38,426 nt of DNA from Rhodocyclaceae bacterium (GCA_018883265.1 VEQK01000017.1:1-38426); one strand, 5' to 3'; shown: positions 16,370 through 29,561, numbered from the stretch's first letter. Notes: generated from the sequence alone by a model not told the origin. A program made the numbers and translations.

Positions 16370-17407
16370 CTAAATCTTTTCGGAGACGCCCGCCGAGGCA
16401 AAGCTGGCCATCTCATTCAGAAAGGCCGCCGCCGCCTGCAGCAATGGCCAGGCCAGGGCAACGCCTGTACCTTCACCGAGCCGCAACCCGAGATCCAGCA
16501 AAGGCACCGCATTCATCGCCGCAAGTTGAAGCCGGTGCCCGGCTTCGGCCGAGCGATGGCAATAGACACAGTAATCGCGCGCCGCCGGATGAATGCGTGC
16601 CGCCACCAAGGCCGCCGCTCCAACGACAAAGCCATCGATCAAGACCACTATATGACGCTCGGCAGCAGCCAGAATGACGCCAACCATTGTGGCAATTTCA
16701 AAACCACCGAACTGACGCAACGCTTCCAAGGGATCTGTAATGACCCCGGTTCGCGTCATCGCCTGGTGCAGCAATTGCTGCTTACGGGTTAACCCGGCGT
16801 CATCCAACCCGGTGCCGCGTCCCACACAGTCCGCTAGGGGCTGACCTGTGAGGCAATGCGTAATCAGGCTGGCCGATGCCGTGTTACCGATACCCATCTC
16901 GCCAAGGCCAATCACATTAGACCCCAGCGCTGCATAACGCGCGACGAGACGCTGGCCGTTATCCATGGCTTGCGTGCATTGCTCGACGCTCATCGCCGGC
17001 GCTTCGAGATAGTTCGCTGTGCCCGGGGCAATCTTGTGATCAATCAGACCGTCACGCTGACCGAAATCATGCGCCACACCGCAATCAACCACGGCCAGCG
17101 GCAGCCCGTAGGTCCGTGTGAATACATTGATCGCCGCGCCACCGGCGAGGAAATTTTCAACCATTTGCCAGGTAACATCCTGGGGGTATGCCGAGACACC
17201 GGCCTTGGCGGCCCCATGATCACCGGCAAATACCAGCATCTGTGGTTTGTTCAGCTGCGGGTTGTCGCGTTGCTGAATCAGGCCAAGCTGTAACGCCAGC
17301 GCTTCCAGTTGACCCAACGCGCCTAGCGGCTTGGTCTTAGCGTCAATCTTGCGCTGCAGCTGGTCGACCAACGGACCCGCCGTTGGTTTGATGTCGAAAT
17401 GACGCAT
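16370..17407 (-). CDS. cobT: Nicotinate-nucleotide:dimethylbenzimidazole phosphoribosyltransferase
   Basis: CobT makes alpha-ribazole phosphate from nicotinate mononucleotide and DMB. The 345-residue product has [12 protein letters not shown] near the start and [20 protein letters not shown] at about 60-79. It then has [32 protein letters not shown] and the catalytic GLRLGEGTG with Glu at about 312. The ATG at 17407 is chosen over one at 17431 because AGGA lies about 7 nt upstream of it and the longer form overlaps cobU without a ribosome site. DMB for this enzyme would come from the nearby bluB. Confidence 0.95.
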   Translation of the reverse strand: MRHFDIKPTAGPLVDQLQRKIDAKTKPLGALGQLEALALQLGLIQQRDNPQLNKPQMLVFAGDHGAAKAGVSAYPQDVTWQMVENFLAGGAAINVFTRTYGLPLAVVDCGVAHDFGQRDGLIDHKIAPGTANYLEAPAMSVEQCTQAMDNGQRLVARYAALGSNVIGLGEMGIGNTASASLITHCLTGQPLADCVGRGTGLDDAGLTRKQQLLHQAMTRTGVITDPLEALRQFGGFEIATMVGVILAAAERHIVVLIDGFVVGAAALVAARIHPAARDYCVYCHRSAEAGHRLQLAAMNAVPLLDLGLRLGEGTGVALAWPLLQAAAAFLNEMASFASAGVSEKI

Positions 17408-17423
17408 GATGTTTTCCTGAAAT

Positions 17424-17973
17424 TCAGCCACGCAAAGAGAGCGGGATGCCCGCCACTGAAAGCGTCACGCGCTCACAACGTGCAGCCAGATCCTGATTCA
17501 ATCGACCCTGCTCGTCGGCAAAGCGACGCGCCAAACGATTCTCCGGTACGACTCCGGAGCCGATCTCGTTGCTCACCAGGATAATTTCGCCCGGCAATCC
17601 GGATAGCACATCCAGCAGCGCCTGACGCTCCCGCGCGAAGAGCTCACAATCAATCGGCTGCCCCGATTCCATCTGACCGACCGCCAGGCCCTTGAAGACC
17701 AGCGCCGATAGCCAGAGTGTTATGCAATCAACGATAAGGCAACGATCGTGCGCTGCGTGCGTCTGCAGAACGCGGGCCAGCCTGACCGGTTCTTCCACGG
17801 TCACCCAGTGCGCCGGCCGGCGATGGCGATGATGCGACAGCCGCTCGGCCATTTCCTCGTCCCAGGCTTCCGCCGTCGCGATGTACACCACTTCAAGGCC
17901 AAGAGCTTCGTACACGGTCGCCCGCTTTTCTGCCAGCCGGCTTTTTCCGCTTCGGGCACCACCGAGGATAAGT

Positions 17974-17981
<8 letters not shown>
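17424..17981 (-). CDS. cobU: Adenosylcobinamide kinase / adenosylcobinamide-phosphate guanylyltransferase
   Basis: CobU (CobP) phosphorylates adenosylcobinamide and then transfers GMP, giving the AdoCbi-GDP used by CobS. The 185-residue product has the P-loop GGARSGKS at 7-14. The [20 protein letters not shown] segment includes the GMP-accepting histidine, followed by [29 protein letters not shown] and QGRLNQDLA. The length is usual. The start at 17981 overlaps the cobQ stop by 8 bp; upstream in-frame codons lie inside cobQ and are not part of the protein. Confidence 0.95.
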
Positions 17982-21297
<3,316 letters not shown>

Positions 21298-21311
<14 letters not shown>

Positions 21312-21930
21312 CAACATCAACAACGACGAGACCGGCCGTAACGAGCGTCACCAGCAACGCATGGTGCGCAAGAAGGATGTGGTCGACGAAAAGATCGCCG
21401 CCGCCCAGACCGAAAAAGGCCTGTTGCTCATCCACACCGGCAACGGAAAGGGAAAGTCTTCATCGGCGTTCGGCGTGCTGGCACGCGCTGTCGGTCACGG
21501 GCTGAACTGTGCCGTGATCCAGTTCGTTAAGAGCCGCTCGGACTCGGGCGAGGAAGCATTCTTTCGCCAGTTTCCGGCGCAGGTGTCGTGGCAGGTGATG
21601 GGCGAGGGATTCACCTGGGAAACCCAGGATCGTGAACGCGACAAGCGCGCCGCTATCGCAGCCTGGGAAGAAGTCTGCAAAAAACTGGCCGATCCAAAGA
21701 TCGGTCTCGTGATCCTCGATGAGTTCACCTATGCCTTCAAATTTGGCTGGCTGGATCTGGAACCGGTGATCGCCACACTGGCCCGACGCCCACCGATGCA
21801 GCATGTGATCATTACCGGCCGTGCCGCACCGCCTGAACTGGTCGCGGTCGCCGATACGGTCACTGAAATGGGCATGGTCAAACATGCGTTCCAGCAGGGC
21901 ATCAAAGCAATGCCCGGTATCGAGCACTGA
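21298..21930 (+). CDS. cobO: Cob(I)alamin adenosyltransferase, CobA/CobO type
   Basis: CobO transfers the adenosyl group of ATP to the corrin cobalt. The 210-residue product has the P-loop TGNGKGKSSSAFG at about 47-59, unusually close to the N terminus and diagnostic of the family. It also has QFVKSRSDSGEE, MGEGFTWETQDRERD, VILDEFTYAFKFGW and ITGRAAPPELVAVADTVTEM. The N-terminal 30 residues (NERHQQRMVRKK) match the helix that closes the active site. The start overlaps the decarboxylase gene by 14 bp. Confidence 0.95.
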
Positions 21931-21932
21931 CG

Positions 21933-23222
21933 ATGCCGCACCGTATATTGTGCCCGGCGCTGATGATCGCGGCGCCCGCTTCGGGCCAGGGCAAGACCAT
22001 GATTACCGCTGCACTGGCACGCCTGCATCGCCGTCAGGGACGGCGCGTCAAAGTATTCAAATGTGGCCCTGACTTTCTGGATCCACAGATACACACGGTA
22101 GCCAGCGACGCGCCCTGTGAGAATCTCGATTTCCGCATGGGGGGTGAAGACGATGTCGCCTGGCGACTGGCGCGTGCCGCTCATGACAATGACGTCATTC
22201 TGATCGAGGGCGTTATGGGGCTCTTCGATGGCGACCCCTCGGCCGCCGACCTGGCACGCCGCTACAATCTCCCGATTCTGCTGGTCATCGATGGCAGCGC
22301 CATGGCCAAGTCATTTGGCGCCATCGTTCTGGGGATGAAAACTTACCAGCCTGACACGCGGGTGGTGGGTGCGCTCGCCAACTGCGTCGGCTCGGCCTAT
22401 CACGCGCAACTGCTTCAGCAGAGCCTGCCCGAAGGCGTCGCCTGGTTTGGCGCCGTACCGCGCAACGCCGAGTCGGCACTCCCCGAACGCCATCTGGGGC
22501 TTTTGCCGGCCAGAGAGATCGCCGATCTTGCACAACGCATCGATCAACTGGCGGATCGTATTGCCGAAACTGCTGCGGCAGCATTGCCCCCGCCCGCCGA
22601 ATTTCCTGACACACCGCAACCTGATCTGCCGGCATTACTGGAAGGCAAAACGATTGCCGTTGCCCGTGACGCTGCATTCTGCTTCGCCTATCCGGCGAAC
22701 ATCGAATGTCTGCAAACCATGGGAGCAACGCTCCGCTATTTTTCACCGTTGCATGACACTCAATTGCCCGCGTGCGATGCCATCTGGCTACCTGGCGGCT
22801 ATCCTGAACTGCATGCGCAAACCCTGGCCGGCAATCGGCCTATGATCGATGCCCTGCAGGTACATATTGCCGAAGGCAAACCTGTCCTCGCAGAGTGTGG
22901 CGGCATGATCGCGCTGGCCGAATCACTAGTTGATACCGAAGCAAACACACATCGATTGATGGGCATTCTTCCGGGCACGGTTCATATGCAGAAAAAGCTG
23001 GCTGCACTGGGTATGCAATCGCTCCATCTACCCGGCGGCCAACTCGGTGGTCACACATTCCACTATTCGACGTTCGACTGCCCCCTTGTGCCGATCGCGC
23101 ATACCCGGGATGCGCATCAGAAACAGAGCGAAGCAGTCTATGGCGTCAACCGCCTCACAGCTACGTACTTCCATGCCTACTTTCCGAGCGCACCGGCCGT
23201 CGTTGCTGCTTTGCTCAGCTGA
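21933..23222 (+). CDS. cobB: Cobyrinic acid a,c-diamide synthase
   Basis: This enzyme (CobB/CbiA) amidates the a and c side chains of the corrin, a step before CobQ. The 429-residue product has the ATP loop APASGQGKT at 14-22, FKCGPDFLDPQIH, EGVMGLFDG at about 92-100, VIDGSAMAKS, ARDAAFCFAYPANIE and LPGGYPELHA. The amidotransferase Cys322 is in AECGGMIAL, and C-terminal THAYFHA-type histidines (TYFHAYFPS) follow. The length sits between the two subgroups: CobB acts on hydrogenobyrinate in the aerobic route and CbiA on cobyrinate, and sequence alone does not separate them. It starts 2 bp after cobO. Confidence 0.93.
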   Translation: MPHRILCPALMIAAPASGQGKTMITAALARLHRRQGRRVKVFKCGPDFLDPQIHTVASDAPCENLDFRMGGEDDVAWRLARAAHDNDVILIEGVMGLFDGDPSAADLARRYNLPILLVIDGSAMAKSFGAIVLGMKTYQPDTRVVGALANCVGSAYHAQLLQQSLPEGVAWFGAVPRNAESALPERHLGLLPAREIADLAQRIDQLADRIAETAAAALPPPAEFPDTPQPDLPALLEGKTIAVARDAAFCFAYPANIECLQTMGATLRYFSPLHDTQLPACDAIWLPGGYPELHAQTLAGNRPMIDALQVHIAEGKPVLAECGGMIALAESLVDTEANTHRLMGILPGTVHMQKKLAALGMQSLHLPGGQLGGHTFHYSTFDCPLVPIAHTRDAHQKQSEAVYGVNRLTATYFHAYFPSAPAVVAALLS

Positions 23223-24169
23223 TGAGTGAACTGAGCTTTCCCGCGCTGGTGCTCATGGTGATTGGCGCCTGTGTACTGGATCGTCTCATGGGCGAGCTAC
23301 GCCACTTTCATCCGCTGGTCGGCTTCGGCCAGCTCTCTGCACAGCTTGAAAAACGTTTCAATAGCAACGGACTGGGTGCCAATCAGGCTCAACGTCGTGG
23401 GCTCGCCAGCTGGGCGCTCCTGGTGCTGCTTCCAACACTGATCGTCACGATATTGCTCACGCAATTCAGTCCTGTTTGGCAACTCCTCATCGGGACAGGC
23501 ATTCTCTACACCGTGATTGGCGGGCGGTCTTTGCAAGAACATGCGGCACGAGTCAGCGAGGATCTGCAATCCGGCAATCTGGCCGACGCCAGAGTGCATG
23601 TGAGCTGGCTGGTTTCCCGCGATACTCGCCAGCTCGACGAAACAGGGATCAGCAAGGCATGCATCGAATCTGTCCTGGAAAACGGCAACGATGCGTTATT
23701 CGCACCCATATTCTGGTTCTGCATTCTGGGACCGGCCGGAGCCGTTCTTTATCGCCTCGCCAACACGCTGGATGCGATGTGGGGTTATCGGACGACGCGT
23801 TACCTGAATTTTGGTCGGGCTGCCGCCCGGTTAGATGACGCGCTCAATTACCTGCCTGCCCGATTGACCGCACTAAGCTATGCGTTGGCTGGCCAAACAG
23901 TGCAGGCATGGCAGTGCTGGCAAACCCAGGCCCCGGAATGGGATAGCCCGAATGCGGGGCCGGTCATGGCAGCGGGCGCCGGTGCGCTCAATCTTCGTCT
24001 GGGTGGCGCGGCCGACTATCATGGCACCACCGAAGCGCGCCCCGATCTGGGTTCGGGTAATCTGCCCTGTGCAGACGATATCGCCCGTGCACAAACCCTG
24101 GTCCGACACGCGCTCCGGTTATGGCTCGCCGGACTTGTTCTCTGCGCCATGTTGGTCCTGATCTTTTAA
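23222..24169 (+). CDS. cbiB: Adenosylcobinamide-phosphate synthase (integral membrane)
   Basis: CbiB (aerobic name CobD) attaches aminopropanol phosphate to adenosylcobyric acid in the inner membrane. The 315-residue product has hydrophobic segments near residues 5-20, 60-95, 155-180 and 295-314. Conserved motifs are DRLMGELRHFHPLVGFG, IGGRSLQEHA, VSRDTRQLDE, ESVLENGNDALFAPIFWF, GAVLYRLANTLDAMWGYR and a LGGAADYHG loop. It shares one base with the cobB stop (TGATG). Confidence 0.93.
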   Translation: MSELSFPALVLMVIGACVLDRLMGELRHFHPLVGFGQLSAQLEKRFNSNGLGANQAQRRGLASWALLVLLPTLIVTILLTQFSPVWQLLIGTGILYTVIGGRSLQEHAARVSEDLQSGNLADARVHVSWLVSRDTRQLDETGISKACIESVLENGNDALFAPIFWFCILGPAGAVLYRLANTLDAMWGYRTTRYLNFGRAAARLDDALNYLPARLTALSYALAGQTVQAWQCWQTQAPEWDSPNAGPVMAAGAGALNLRLGGAADYHGTTEARPDLGSGNLPCADDIARAQTLVRHALRLWLAGLVLCAMLVLIF

Positions 24170-24179
24170 ACTACACATC

Positions 24180-25091
24180 ATGAACGAATTACGATCTCTC
24201 TACCGCAGGACGTTCACGCTCGCGCTTTTAATAATGTCTAGCGCGCTGCTGGCCGCGCCGGTCAGCACCCAAGACGATCTCGGCAATACCGTGACCCTCC
24301 CGGCACCGGCAACCCGCATCGTGACACTGTCACCTTCCGTGGTCGAAGTGACCTACGCGGCAGGTGCAGGTGAGAAAATAGTCGCCACGGTGGAATACAG
24401 CGATTACCCCGTTCCTGCACAGAAAATCCCGCGCGTCGGTGGTCATTCCAAGATCAACCTTGAAGCCGTCGTCGCGGCGCGACCCGATCTGGTCATCGCC
24501 TGGGAATCCGGCAATTCACCCGGCGCCATTGAAAAGATTCGCCAACTGGGGATTCCGGTCTATATGTCGCAACCCCACAAGATGACCGATATACCGGGGG
24601 AAATCGAACGTATCGGCATACTCACCGGCACTGAAGTCTTAGCCAAGAAGTCGGCCGCCGATTTCCGCAAGCGCTATCAGGCCCTGGCGGCAAAGTACCG
24701 GAACCGGTCACCCGTCAGGGTCTTCTATCAGGTCTGGCAGAACCCGTTGATCACCATTGGCGGACAACAGATCATGTCTGATGCCATCACTCTGTGCCGT
24801 GGCGAGAATATTTTTGCCGACCTGAAGCCGTTGGCGCCGCGCGTCAGTTTTGAAGCGGTCATTGCGGCTAACCCTGAAGCGATCATTACGTCAGGCATGG
24901 CCGACCAAAATCCGGAGTTGCTCGACGCGTGGAAAAAATGGCCCAACCTGACGGCGACCCGGCGCAATAACTTTTTCTTCATCCAGTCTGATCTGATGAA
25001 CCGGAGTGGCCCCCGTATTCTGGATGGCACCGAGCGTCTCTGCGATGCGCTGCAAACCGCCCGCGATCACCGACCGGACGCCAAGCGATGA
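24180..25091 (+). CDS. btuF: Periplasmic cobalamin-binding protein of the B12 ABC transporter
   Basis: BtuF captures B12 in the periplasm and delivers it to BtuCD. The 303-residue product has a signal peptide (RRTF, hydrophobic core, cleavage after LLAAP near residue 27). It shows the helical-backbone binding-protein pattern: RIVTLSPSVVEVTYAAGAG, RVGGHSKINLEAVVAARPDLVIAW, a long linking helix, and a C-terminal lobe with TIGGQQIMSDAI. It is encoded inside the biosynthetic operon between cbiB and cobS and not next to btuCD. Its 3' end overlaps cobS by 4 bp. Confidence 0.88.
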   Translation: MNELRSLYRRTFTLALLIMSSALLAAPVSTQDDLGNTVTLPAPATRIVTLSPSVVEVTYAAGAGEKIVATVEYSDYPVPAQKIPRVGGHSKINLEAVVAARPDLVIAWESGNSPGAIEKIRQLGIPVYMSQPHKMTDIPGEIERIGILTGTEVLAKKSAADFRKRYQALAAKYRNRSPVRVFYQVWQNPLITIGGQQIMSDAITLCRGENIFADLKPLAPRVSFEAVIAANPEAIITSGMADQNPELLDAWKKWPNLTATRRNNFFFIQSDLMNRSGPRILDGTERLCDALQTARDHRPDAKR

Positions 25092-25867
25092 CCCAGAGCT
25101 TGAGTGCCACCGTTCGCGAAGAGTGGCATATCTTTCTGAACGGTCTGCGCTTCTTCACCCGAATTCGGGTCCCTGACCGGATTCCGCATTCCGAGGCGAT
25201 GCTCAGCCTAGCGCCCAAATATCTTCCGGTGATCGGTCTCCTGGTCGGCGGCGCCTGTGCGCTGACATTTGCGCTGTCGATCATGGTGCTACCGCAGAGC
25301 ATCAGCGTGCTTCTGGCCATGACCGCCGGCCTGTTGATCACCGGGGCATTCCACGAAGACGGTTTGTCGGACACCGCAGACGGTCTGGGTGGCGGTTGGG
25401 ATGGTGAACGAATCCTCGCCATCATGAAGGATTCGCGAGTTGGCAATTATGGCGTCATTGCAATCACGATGGTGCTGTTGATCAAATTCGCGTGCCTGAG
25501 CGAAGTCGATGCCAGCTGGGTGCCGGCGCTACTCCTTACGGGACAAGCATTCTCCCGCTACTGCGCTGTCCTGATCATGTCGGGCATGCACTATGTGCGC
25601 CCTGCGGCATCGAGCAAATCAAAGCCGCTAACCGACAAACCCACCCGTGGCACGCTCATCGTCGCCTCTGTCTTCGGCCTGATTCCGCTCGTCTGGCTGC
25701 CAGTTCCGGTGATGTTGCTTAGCCTTGCAGCAGGCTTGTTGATCACGATCTGGTTCGGGCGCAAACTTCAGAGGTGGTTGGGTGGTTACACCGGCGACTG
25801 TCTGGGCGCCGTGCAGCAACTGAGCGAGGTGGCTTTTTACCTGGGCGCGATCGCCGCCCTAGGGTAA
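25088..25867 (+). CDS. cobS: Adenosylcobinamide-GDP ribazoletransferase (cobalamin synthase)
   Basis: CobS joins AdoCbi-GDP and alpha-ribazole (or its phosphate) to finish the nucleotide loop in the inner membrane. The 259-residue product has FLNGLRFFTRIRVP at the start, GAFHEDGLSDTADGLGGGWDGERILAIMKDSRVGNYG at about 87-122 (the acidic, metal-binding signature) and several hydrophobic helices. A C-terminal GGYTGDCLGAVQQLSEV follows. It overlaps btuF by 4 bp and is the last gene of the plus-strand operon. Its stop lies 8 bp from the convergent btuD stop. Confidence 0.95.
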   Translation: MTQSLSATVREEWHIFLNGLRFFTRIRVPDRIPHSEAMLSLAPKYLPVIGLLVGGACALTFALSIMVLPQSISVLLAMTAGLLITGAFHEDGLSDTADGLGGGWDGERILAIMKDSRVGNYGVIAITMVLLIKFACLSEVDASWVPALLLTGQAFSRYCAVLIMSGMHYVRPAASSKSKPLTDKPTRGTLIVASVFGLIPLVWLPVPVMLLSLAAGLLITIWFGRKLQRWLGGYTGDCLGAVQQLSEVAFYLGAIAALG

Positions 25868-25875
25868 CAGGATAT

Positions 25876-26697
25876 TCAGGCAGGAACGAACCAGCGCTGC
25901 ATCTCACCACGGTCGTCCGCACGATCAATCTGAACCAGCGGATACCCATAGAGTCGTGACAGATTCTCAGCTGTCAAGACAGACGCCGCGGAACCATACA
26001 TCCATTCGCCTTCGCCATAGAGCAGTAATGCAGAATCACAATAGCGATAGGCCAGACCGGGTTCATGCAGCACCATGATGCAGCTGATGCGGTCTTGGCA
26101 GGCCCGCGACTTCATAAGATTCAGCACCTCGATCTGGTGATTCAAGTCGAGATGCGCCAGCGGTTCATCCATGAAATACAGCGTCGGGTTCTGCGTCAGT
26201 ATTGTCGCCACGGCAACCCGCTGACGCTCTCCGCCGGACAGAGTCTGCACATCGCGGTCGGCGAAATCGCGCATACCGACTGCCGCCAACGACGCCAGGG
26301 CCAGCGCATGATCTTCGGCCGATTCCCAGGACCAGCGATTAAGGTGGGGATGCCGCCCGGAAATCACGGTTTCCAATACGGTGGCACTGAACTGATCCTG
26401 CTGCTTCTGCGACAACCACCCACGCCAGCAGGCTGCAGCCCGGTCACCCCACTGCGCATAACTCTTGCCACCCAACAGGATATCGCCCGACAACAGGCCT
26501 CGAGGCAAACCTGCCAGACACGAGAGCAATGTCGACTTGCCAACGCCATTGCGTCCCAGAATTGCGACTATTTCACCCGGATAAACCTCGAACGCGAGCT
26601 GCCTGCTGACCTGCACTTCCCCGATGCGCAAATCCAGCGCATCGGTTCTGAAGATCGCACTCAACCTGTCCAGCGGCTTACCCTGATGCATAGTCAT
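25876..26697 (-). CDS. btuD: B12 ABC transporter ATPase
   Basis: This ATPase powers B12 import with BtuC. The 273-residue product has Walker A GRNGVGKST at 48-56, a Q-loop segment (WLSQKQQ), the signature LSGGERQRVAVA, Walker B LYFMDEPLAHLD and the switch His in MVLHEP. The family also includes haem and siderophore importers, and the B12 assignment comes from context: btuB and the B12 riboswitch are upstream and btuF nearby. The start overlaps btuC by 4 bp. Confidence 0.9.
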   Translation of the reverse strand: MTMHQGKPLDRLSAIFRTDALDLRIGEVQVSRQLAFEVYPGEIVAILGRNGVGKSTLLSCLAGLPRGLLSGDILLGGKSYAQWGDRAAACWRGWLSQKQQDQFSATVLETVISGRHPHLNRWSWESAEDHALALASLAAVGMRDFADRDVQTLSGGERQRVAVATILTQNPTLYFMDEPLAHLDLNHQIEVLNLMKSRACQDRISCIMVLHEPGLAYRYCDSALLLYGEGEWMYGSAASVLTAENLSRLYGYPLVQIDRADDRGEMQRWFVPA

Positions 26698-27674
26698 TGG
26701 TAACGCGTCCTGTTAAGCAGATAGAGGAATACCGGCACCCCGATGAGAGCGGTGACCACACCAACCGGCAGCTGCTGGGGCGCGATGAGAATGCGGGCCA
26801 GGGCATCGGCCAACACCAGAAAGATACCGCCGGCCAACATGGCAGTTGGCAGGAGGACCCGCTGATCGTTACCCACCATCATGCGGGTCAAATGCGGGAT
26901 CACCAGACCGACGAAGCCCACAGAGCCTGCTGTGGTGACTGAAATCGCAGTCGCCATGGAGGCCAGCAGGTAAACGGCAACGCGGACAAAACGCACGGAA
27001 ACGCCGAGTGCCTTGGCCGCATCGTTGCCTCGGATGAGTACATTCAGGTCGCGCGCCAACGGTGCTGTGAGAAGCCCGACGGCCCCAAGCCCGACGAGCG
27101 CAAACGTCGGGTTGACGCCCTGCGAAAAGTCTCCCATCAGCCAGAACAACATGCCGCGCAACCGCTCTTCGGGTGCAATCGACAGGAGCAGCGTAATCAA
27201 TGCGCCGCATCCCGCAGCCACCATGACCCCCGTCAGCAGCAATCGCGTCTGGGTCCAGCTACCATCGCCATGGGCCAGGCCGAAGACCACCAGGATCGCA
27301 AGCAGCGCACCGAGAAATGCAAAGCCATTCAGACCGGCAACCCCTAACCCGAAGAAGATCGCCAGCAATGCGCCCACACCAGCGCCACCGGAAATGCCCA
27401 GAATATAGGGGTCAGCCAGCGGATTGCGCAAAAGCACCTGCATCAACGCTCCGGCCATCGCCAATAGACCGCCACAGGCAAATGCCGCCAGAGTACGCGG
27501 CAGGCGTAGATCGCGAATCACACTGGCGCCTGGCGCTGACGAATCAAATAATCCGGCCATCACATCGGCAAAAGGTATCTCTACGGAACCCACCGATAGC
27601 CCTACCGCAATCGCGCTCATGGCCAAGAAAGCCAAGAATGCTAAAACGAGGAAGGTTCGGCGCAGAGAAATCAT
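26694..27674 (-). CDS. btuC: B12 ABC transporter permease
   Basis: This is a FecCD/BtuC-type inner membrane permease of 326 residues with about ten hydrophobic helices. Family landmarks are LRLPRTLAAFACGGLLAMAGALMQVLLRNPLADPYILGISGGAGVGA in the first third, GSVGFVGLVIPHLTRMMVG, which contacts the ATPase, and a C-terminal GVVTALIGVPVFLYLL. It sits 9 bp after btuB and overlaps btuD, giving the operon btuB-btuC-btuD. Confidence 0.92.
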   Translation of the reverse strand: MISLRRTFLVLAFLAFLAMSAIAVGLSVGSVEIPFADVMAGLFDSSAPGASVIRDLRLPRTLAAFACGGLLAMAGALMQVLLRNPLADPYILGISGGAGVGALLAIFFGLGVAGLNGFAFLGALLAILVVFGLAHGDGSWTQTRLLLTGVMVAAGCGALITLLLSIAPEERLRGMLFWLMGDFSQGVNPTFALVGLGAVGLLTAPLARDLNVLIRGNDAAKALGVSVRFVRVAVYLLASMATAISVTTAGSVGFVGLVIPHLTRMMVGNDQRVLLPTAMLAGGIFLVLADALARILIAPQQLPVGVVTALIGVPVFLYLLNRTRYQ

Positions 27675-27683
27675 GTGCTCAGT

Positions 27684-29561
27684 TTATCGCTGATCGAAAC
27701 GCAGGCCGACAAACACATTCGATCCGGGCGTGGTGTAATTCTGTACTGTCTGGTACTGCTTATCAAAGACATTATTCAGACGTGCGAATAGAGAAACGTC
27801 CTTGTACAACTTTACGTTTCCGTACAGGTTAAAAAGCGCATAGCCACCCAGCGTGGCGTTACTTTTTGAGCCGGGAGATGTCTGTTGGGATCCCTGAGCC
27901 TGCATTTGAGCGCCGACCTTCCAGTCGGTAACCGACTTCTCAACCGTCAGACTTCCGAACCCTTGCGGATGATAGGCCAGCGCCGTTCCCGCATCCGAAT
28001 TCTGTGGATTCTGATAATCGACACTGCCCATCACATTGAGTCCTAGCAGGCTACCATCGTATGAAGTTGTTACACCCTGAATCACAGAGCGTCCAACGTT
28101 GATGTAACTTGAATAGTTACTGTTGAAGTTAACGAGGTTGGTGATGTTATTGTAGTAATAGATAACGCCAGCACTGTGCACACCATCGTTATAACGCAGA
28201 CCTACTTCGGTATTTTCTGATCGCGTTGGATTCAGGTTGGGATTTCCCGTATAGGAGTATGCAGAGTTTGGCACACCCGATCCCGGGTAATACAACTGAT
28301 TAAATGTAGGCGCCTGGAAACCCGTGCCCCAGGACGCTGTACCACGCACCGTTGGCAATAGGAAATAACCATAGCCAAGCGATGTGGTGGTTGCGTTGCC
28401 GAACTGGCTGTTATCGTCATTACGCAGATTGGCCTGAAGCAGGTGTTTTCCAATCTCCGCGTTCCATCCACCTTGAACCGTGTTGATGTTTCTACTCGTC
28501 ACGTTATATGCCGTCGTCGAATTCACCGCCTGATTAAGAAACTCGTAAGCAAGCATTGCGTTGCCTACGGGCAGCTTGAAGTCATTTTGCCACTGGGCTT
28601 GTTTCTGAGTGGTATTAAAGACAGATTGGCTGTTATTGGCGTACCAGCTTCGGTTGTTGTCCTGTGTCGAGCCCAAACGGATTAGACTGGTCCAGCTGTC
28701 CACAATACGATTCTTGGTGTAAGCAGAAAGCACGTTCAGTGATGACAAATTTGTTGCCATCTTGGTTTTGGTTTCTGTAAAAGCATTTTGGCCATTCCCC
28801 CAAAGTGCTTTCACACCTATTTCCTGACCGGGATTGACCGTATAGGCAAAATTTCCGGATGCGCTGGTATTGGTATACGAGCCCGGATTCTGGTTGTAAT
28901 TACTTGCATTTGAAATCAACGTCGGAAAACTAACTGAATGTGTGTTGGAGCCGTAGACGCTGAAGCTGAACCCCTCTTGCGAACCCTCCACACCAACATT
29001 CTGGGATGTAGTGCTATAGGTCCCGTAGCCCGCATCAGCATAAAACTTTGTCGGCCCCTCCCCTTTGCGGGTAAACAACTGGACCACACCACCAATGGCA
29101 TCGGAGCCGTACGATGAGGAAGTCGGACCACGTACAACTTCCATGCGACCGATCTGTGGCATCGGAATATAAGCCCAAGGGGGCGCTCCTGTTGTTGCAG
29201 AGTTAAGCCGTAAACCGTCGATTAGCAGAATCGTTTGGGCATTCGTGCCGCCGCGGATTTGGACATTGGTTGTTGTCCCCAAACCACCGTTGGACCGAAC
29301 CGTAACGCCTGGTGTGTTGGCCAGAATGTCTGAAATCGGCTCCGCCGGGCTGTAATCACGAATTGTCTCCTGGTCGACAACGGTAACGTCGGAGATCAAC
29401 TTGTTGTAGCGCGTTGGCATCCGCGTTGCCGTCACGACGATCGGATCGGCAATATCGGTCGGCTCATAGGGGACATCTTGCCCCCATGCACGGTATGGCA
29501 GCGCGACGATTGACATCGCCAGCGCGATTCGGGCATGGCCCGGATAGTGGATAGAAAACAT
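27684..29561 (-). CDS. btuB: TonB-dependent outer membrane cobalamin receptor
   Basis: BtuB imports B12 across the outer membrane using TonB energy. The 625-residue product has a signal sequence (cleavage after AWG-Q near residue 28), a TonB-box-like PIVVTATRMP, and a plug domain (NTPGVTVRSNGGLGTTTNVQIRGG, LLIDGLRLNS, MEVVRGPTSSSYGSDAIGGVVQLFT). A long Asn/Ser/Tyr-rich barrel with alternating strands follows. The C terminus ends GLRFDQR, so the last residue is Arg and not the aromatic residue usual for outer membrane barrels. The B12 assignment rests on the riboswitch upstream and btuC-btuD downstream. GGGAG lies about 7 nt before the ATG. Confidence 0.93.
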   Translation of the reverse strand: MFSIHYPGHARIALAMSIVALPYRAWGQDVPYEPTDIADPIVVTATRMPTRYNKLISDVTVVDQETIRDYSPAEPISDILANTPGVTVRSNGGLGTTTNVQIRGGTNAQTILLIDGLRLNSATTGAPPWAYIPMPQIGRMEVVRGPTSSSYGSDAIGGVVQLFTRKGEGPTKFYADAGYGTYSTTSQNVGVEGSQEGFSFSVYGSNTHSVSFPTLISNASNYNQNPGSYTNTSASGNFAYTVNPGQEIGVKALWGNGQNAFTETKTKMATNLSSLNVLSAYTKNRIVDSWTSLIRLGSTQDNNRSWYANNSQSVFNTTQKQAQWQNDFKLPVGNAMLAYEFLNQAVNSTTAYNVTSRNINTVQGGWNAEIGKHLLQANLRNDDNSQFGNATTTSLGYGYFLLPTVRGTASWGTGFQAPTFNQLYYPGSGVPNSAYSYTGNPNLNPTRSENTEVGLRYNDGVHSAGVIYYYNNITNLVNFNSNYSSYINVGRSVIQGVTTSYDGSLLGLNVMGSVDYQNPQNSDAGTALAYHPQGFGSLTVEKSVTDWKVGAQMQAQGSQQTSPGSKSNATLGGYALFNLYGNVKLYKDVSLFARLNNVFDKQYQTVQNYTTPGSNVFVGLRFDQR

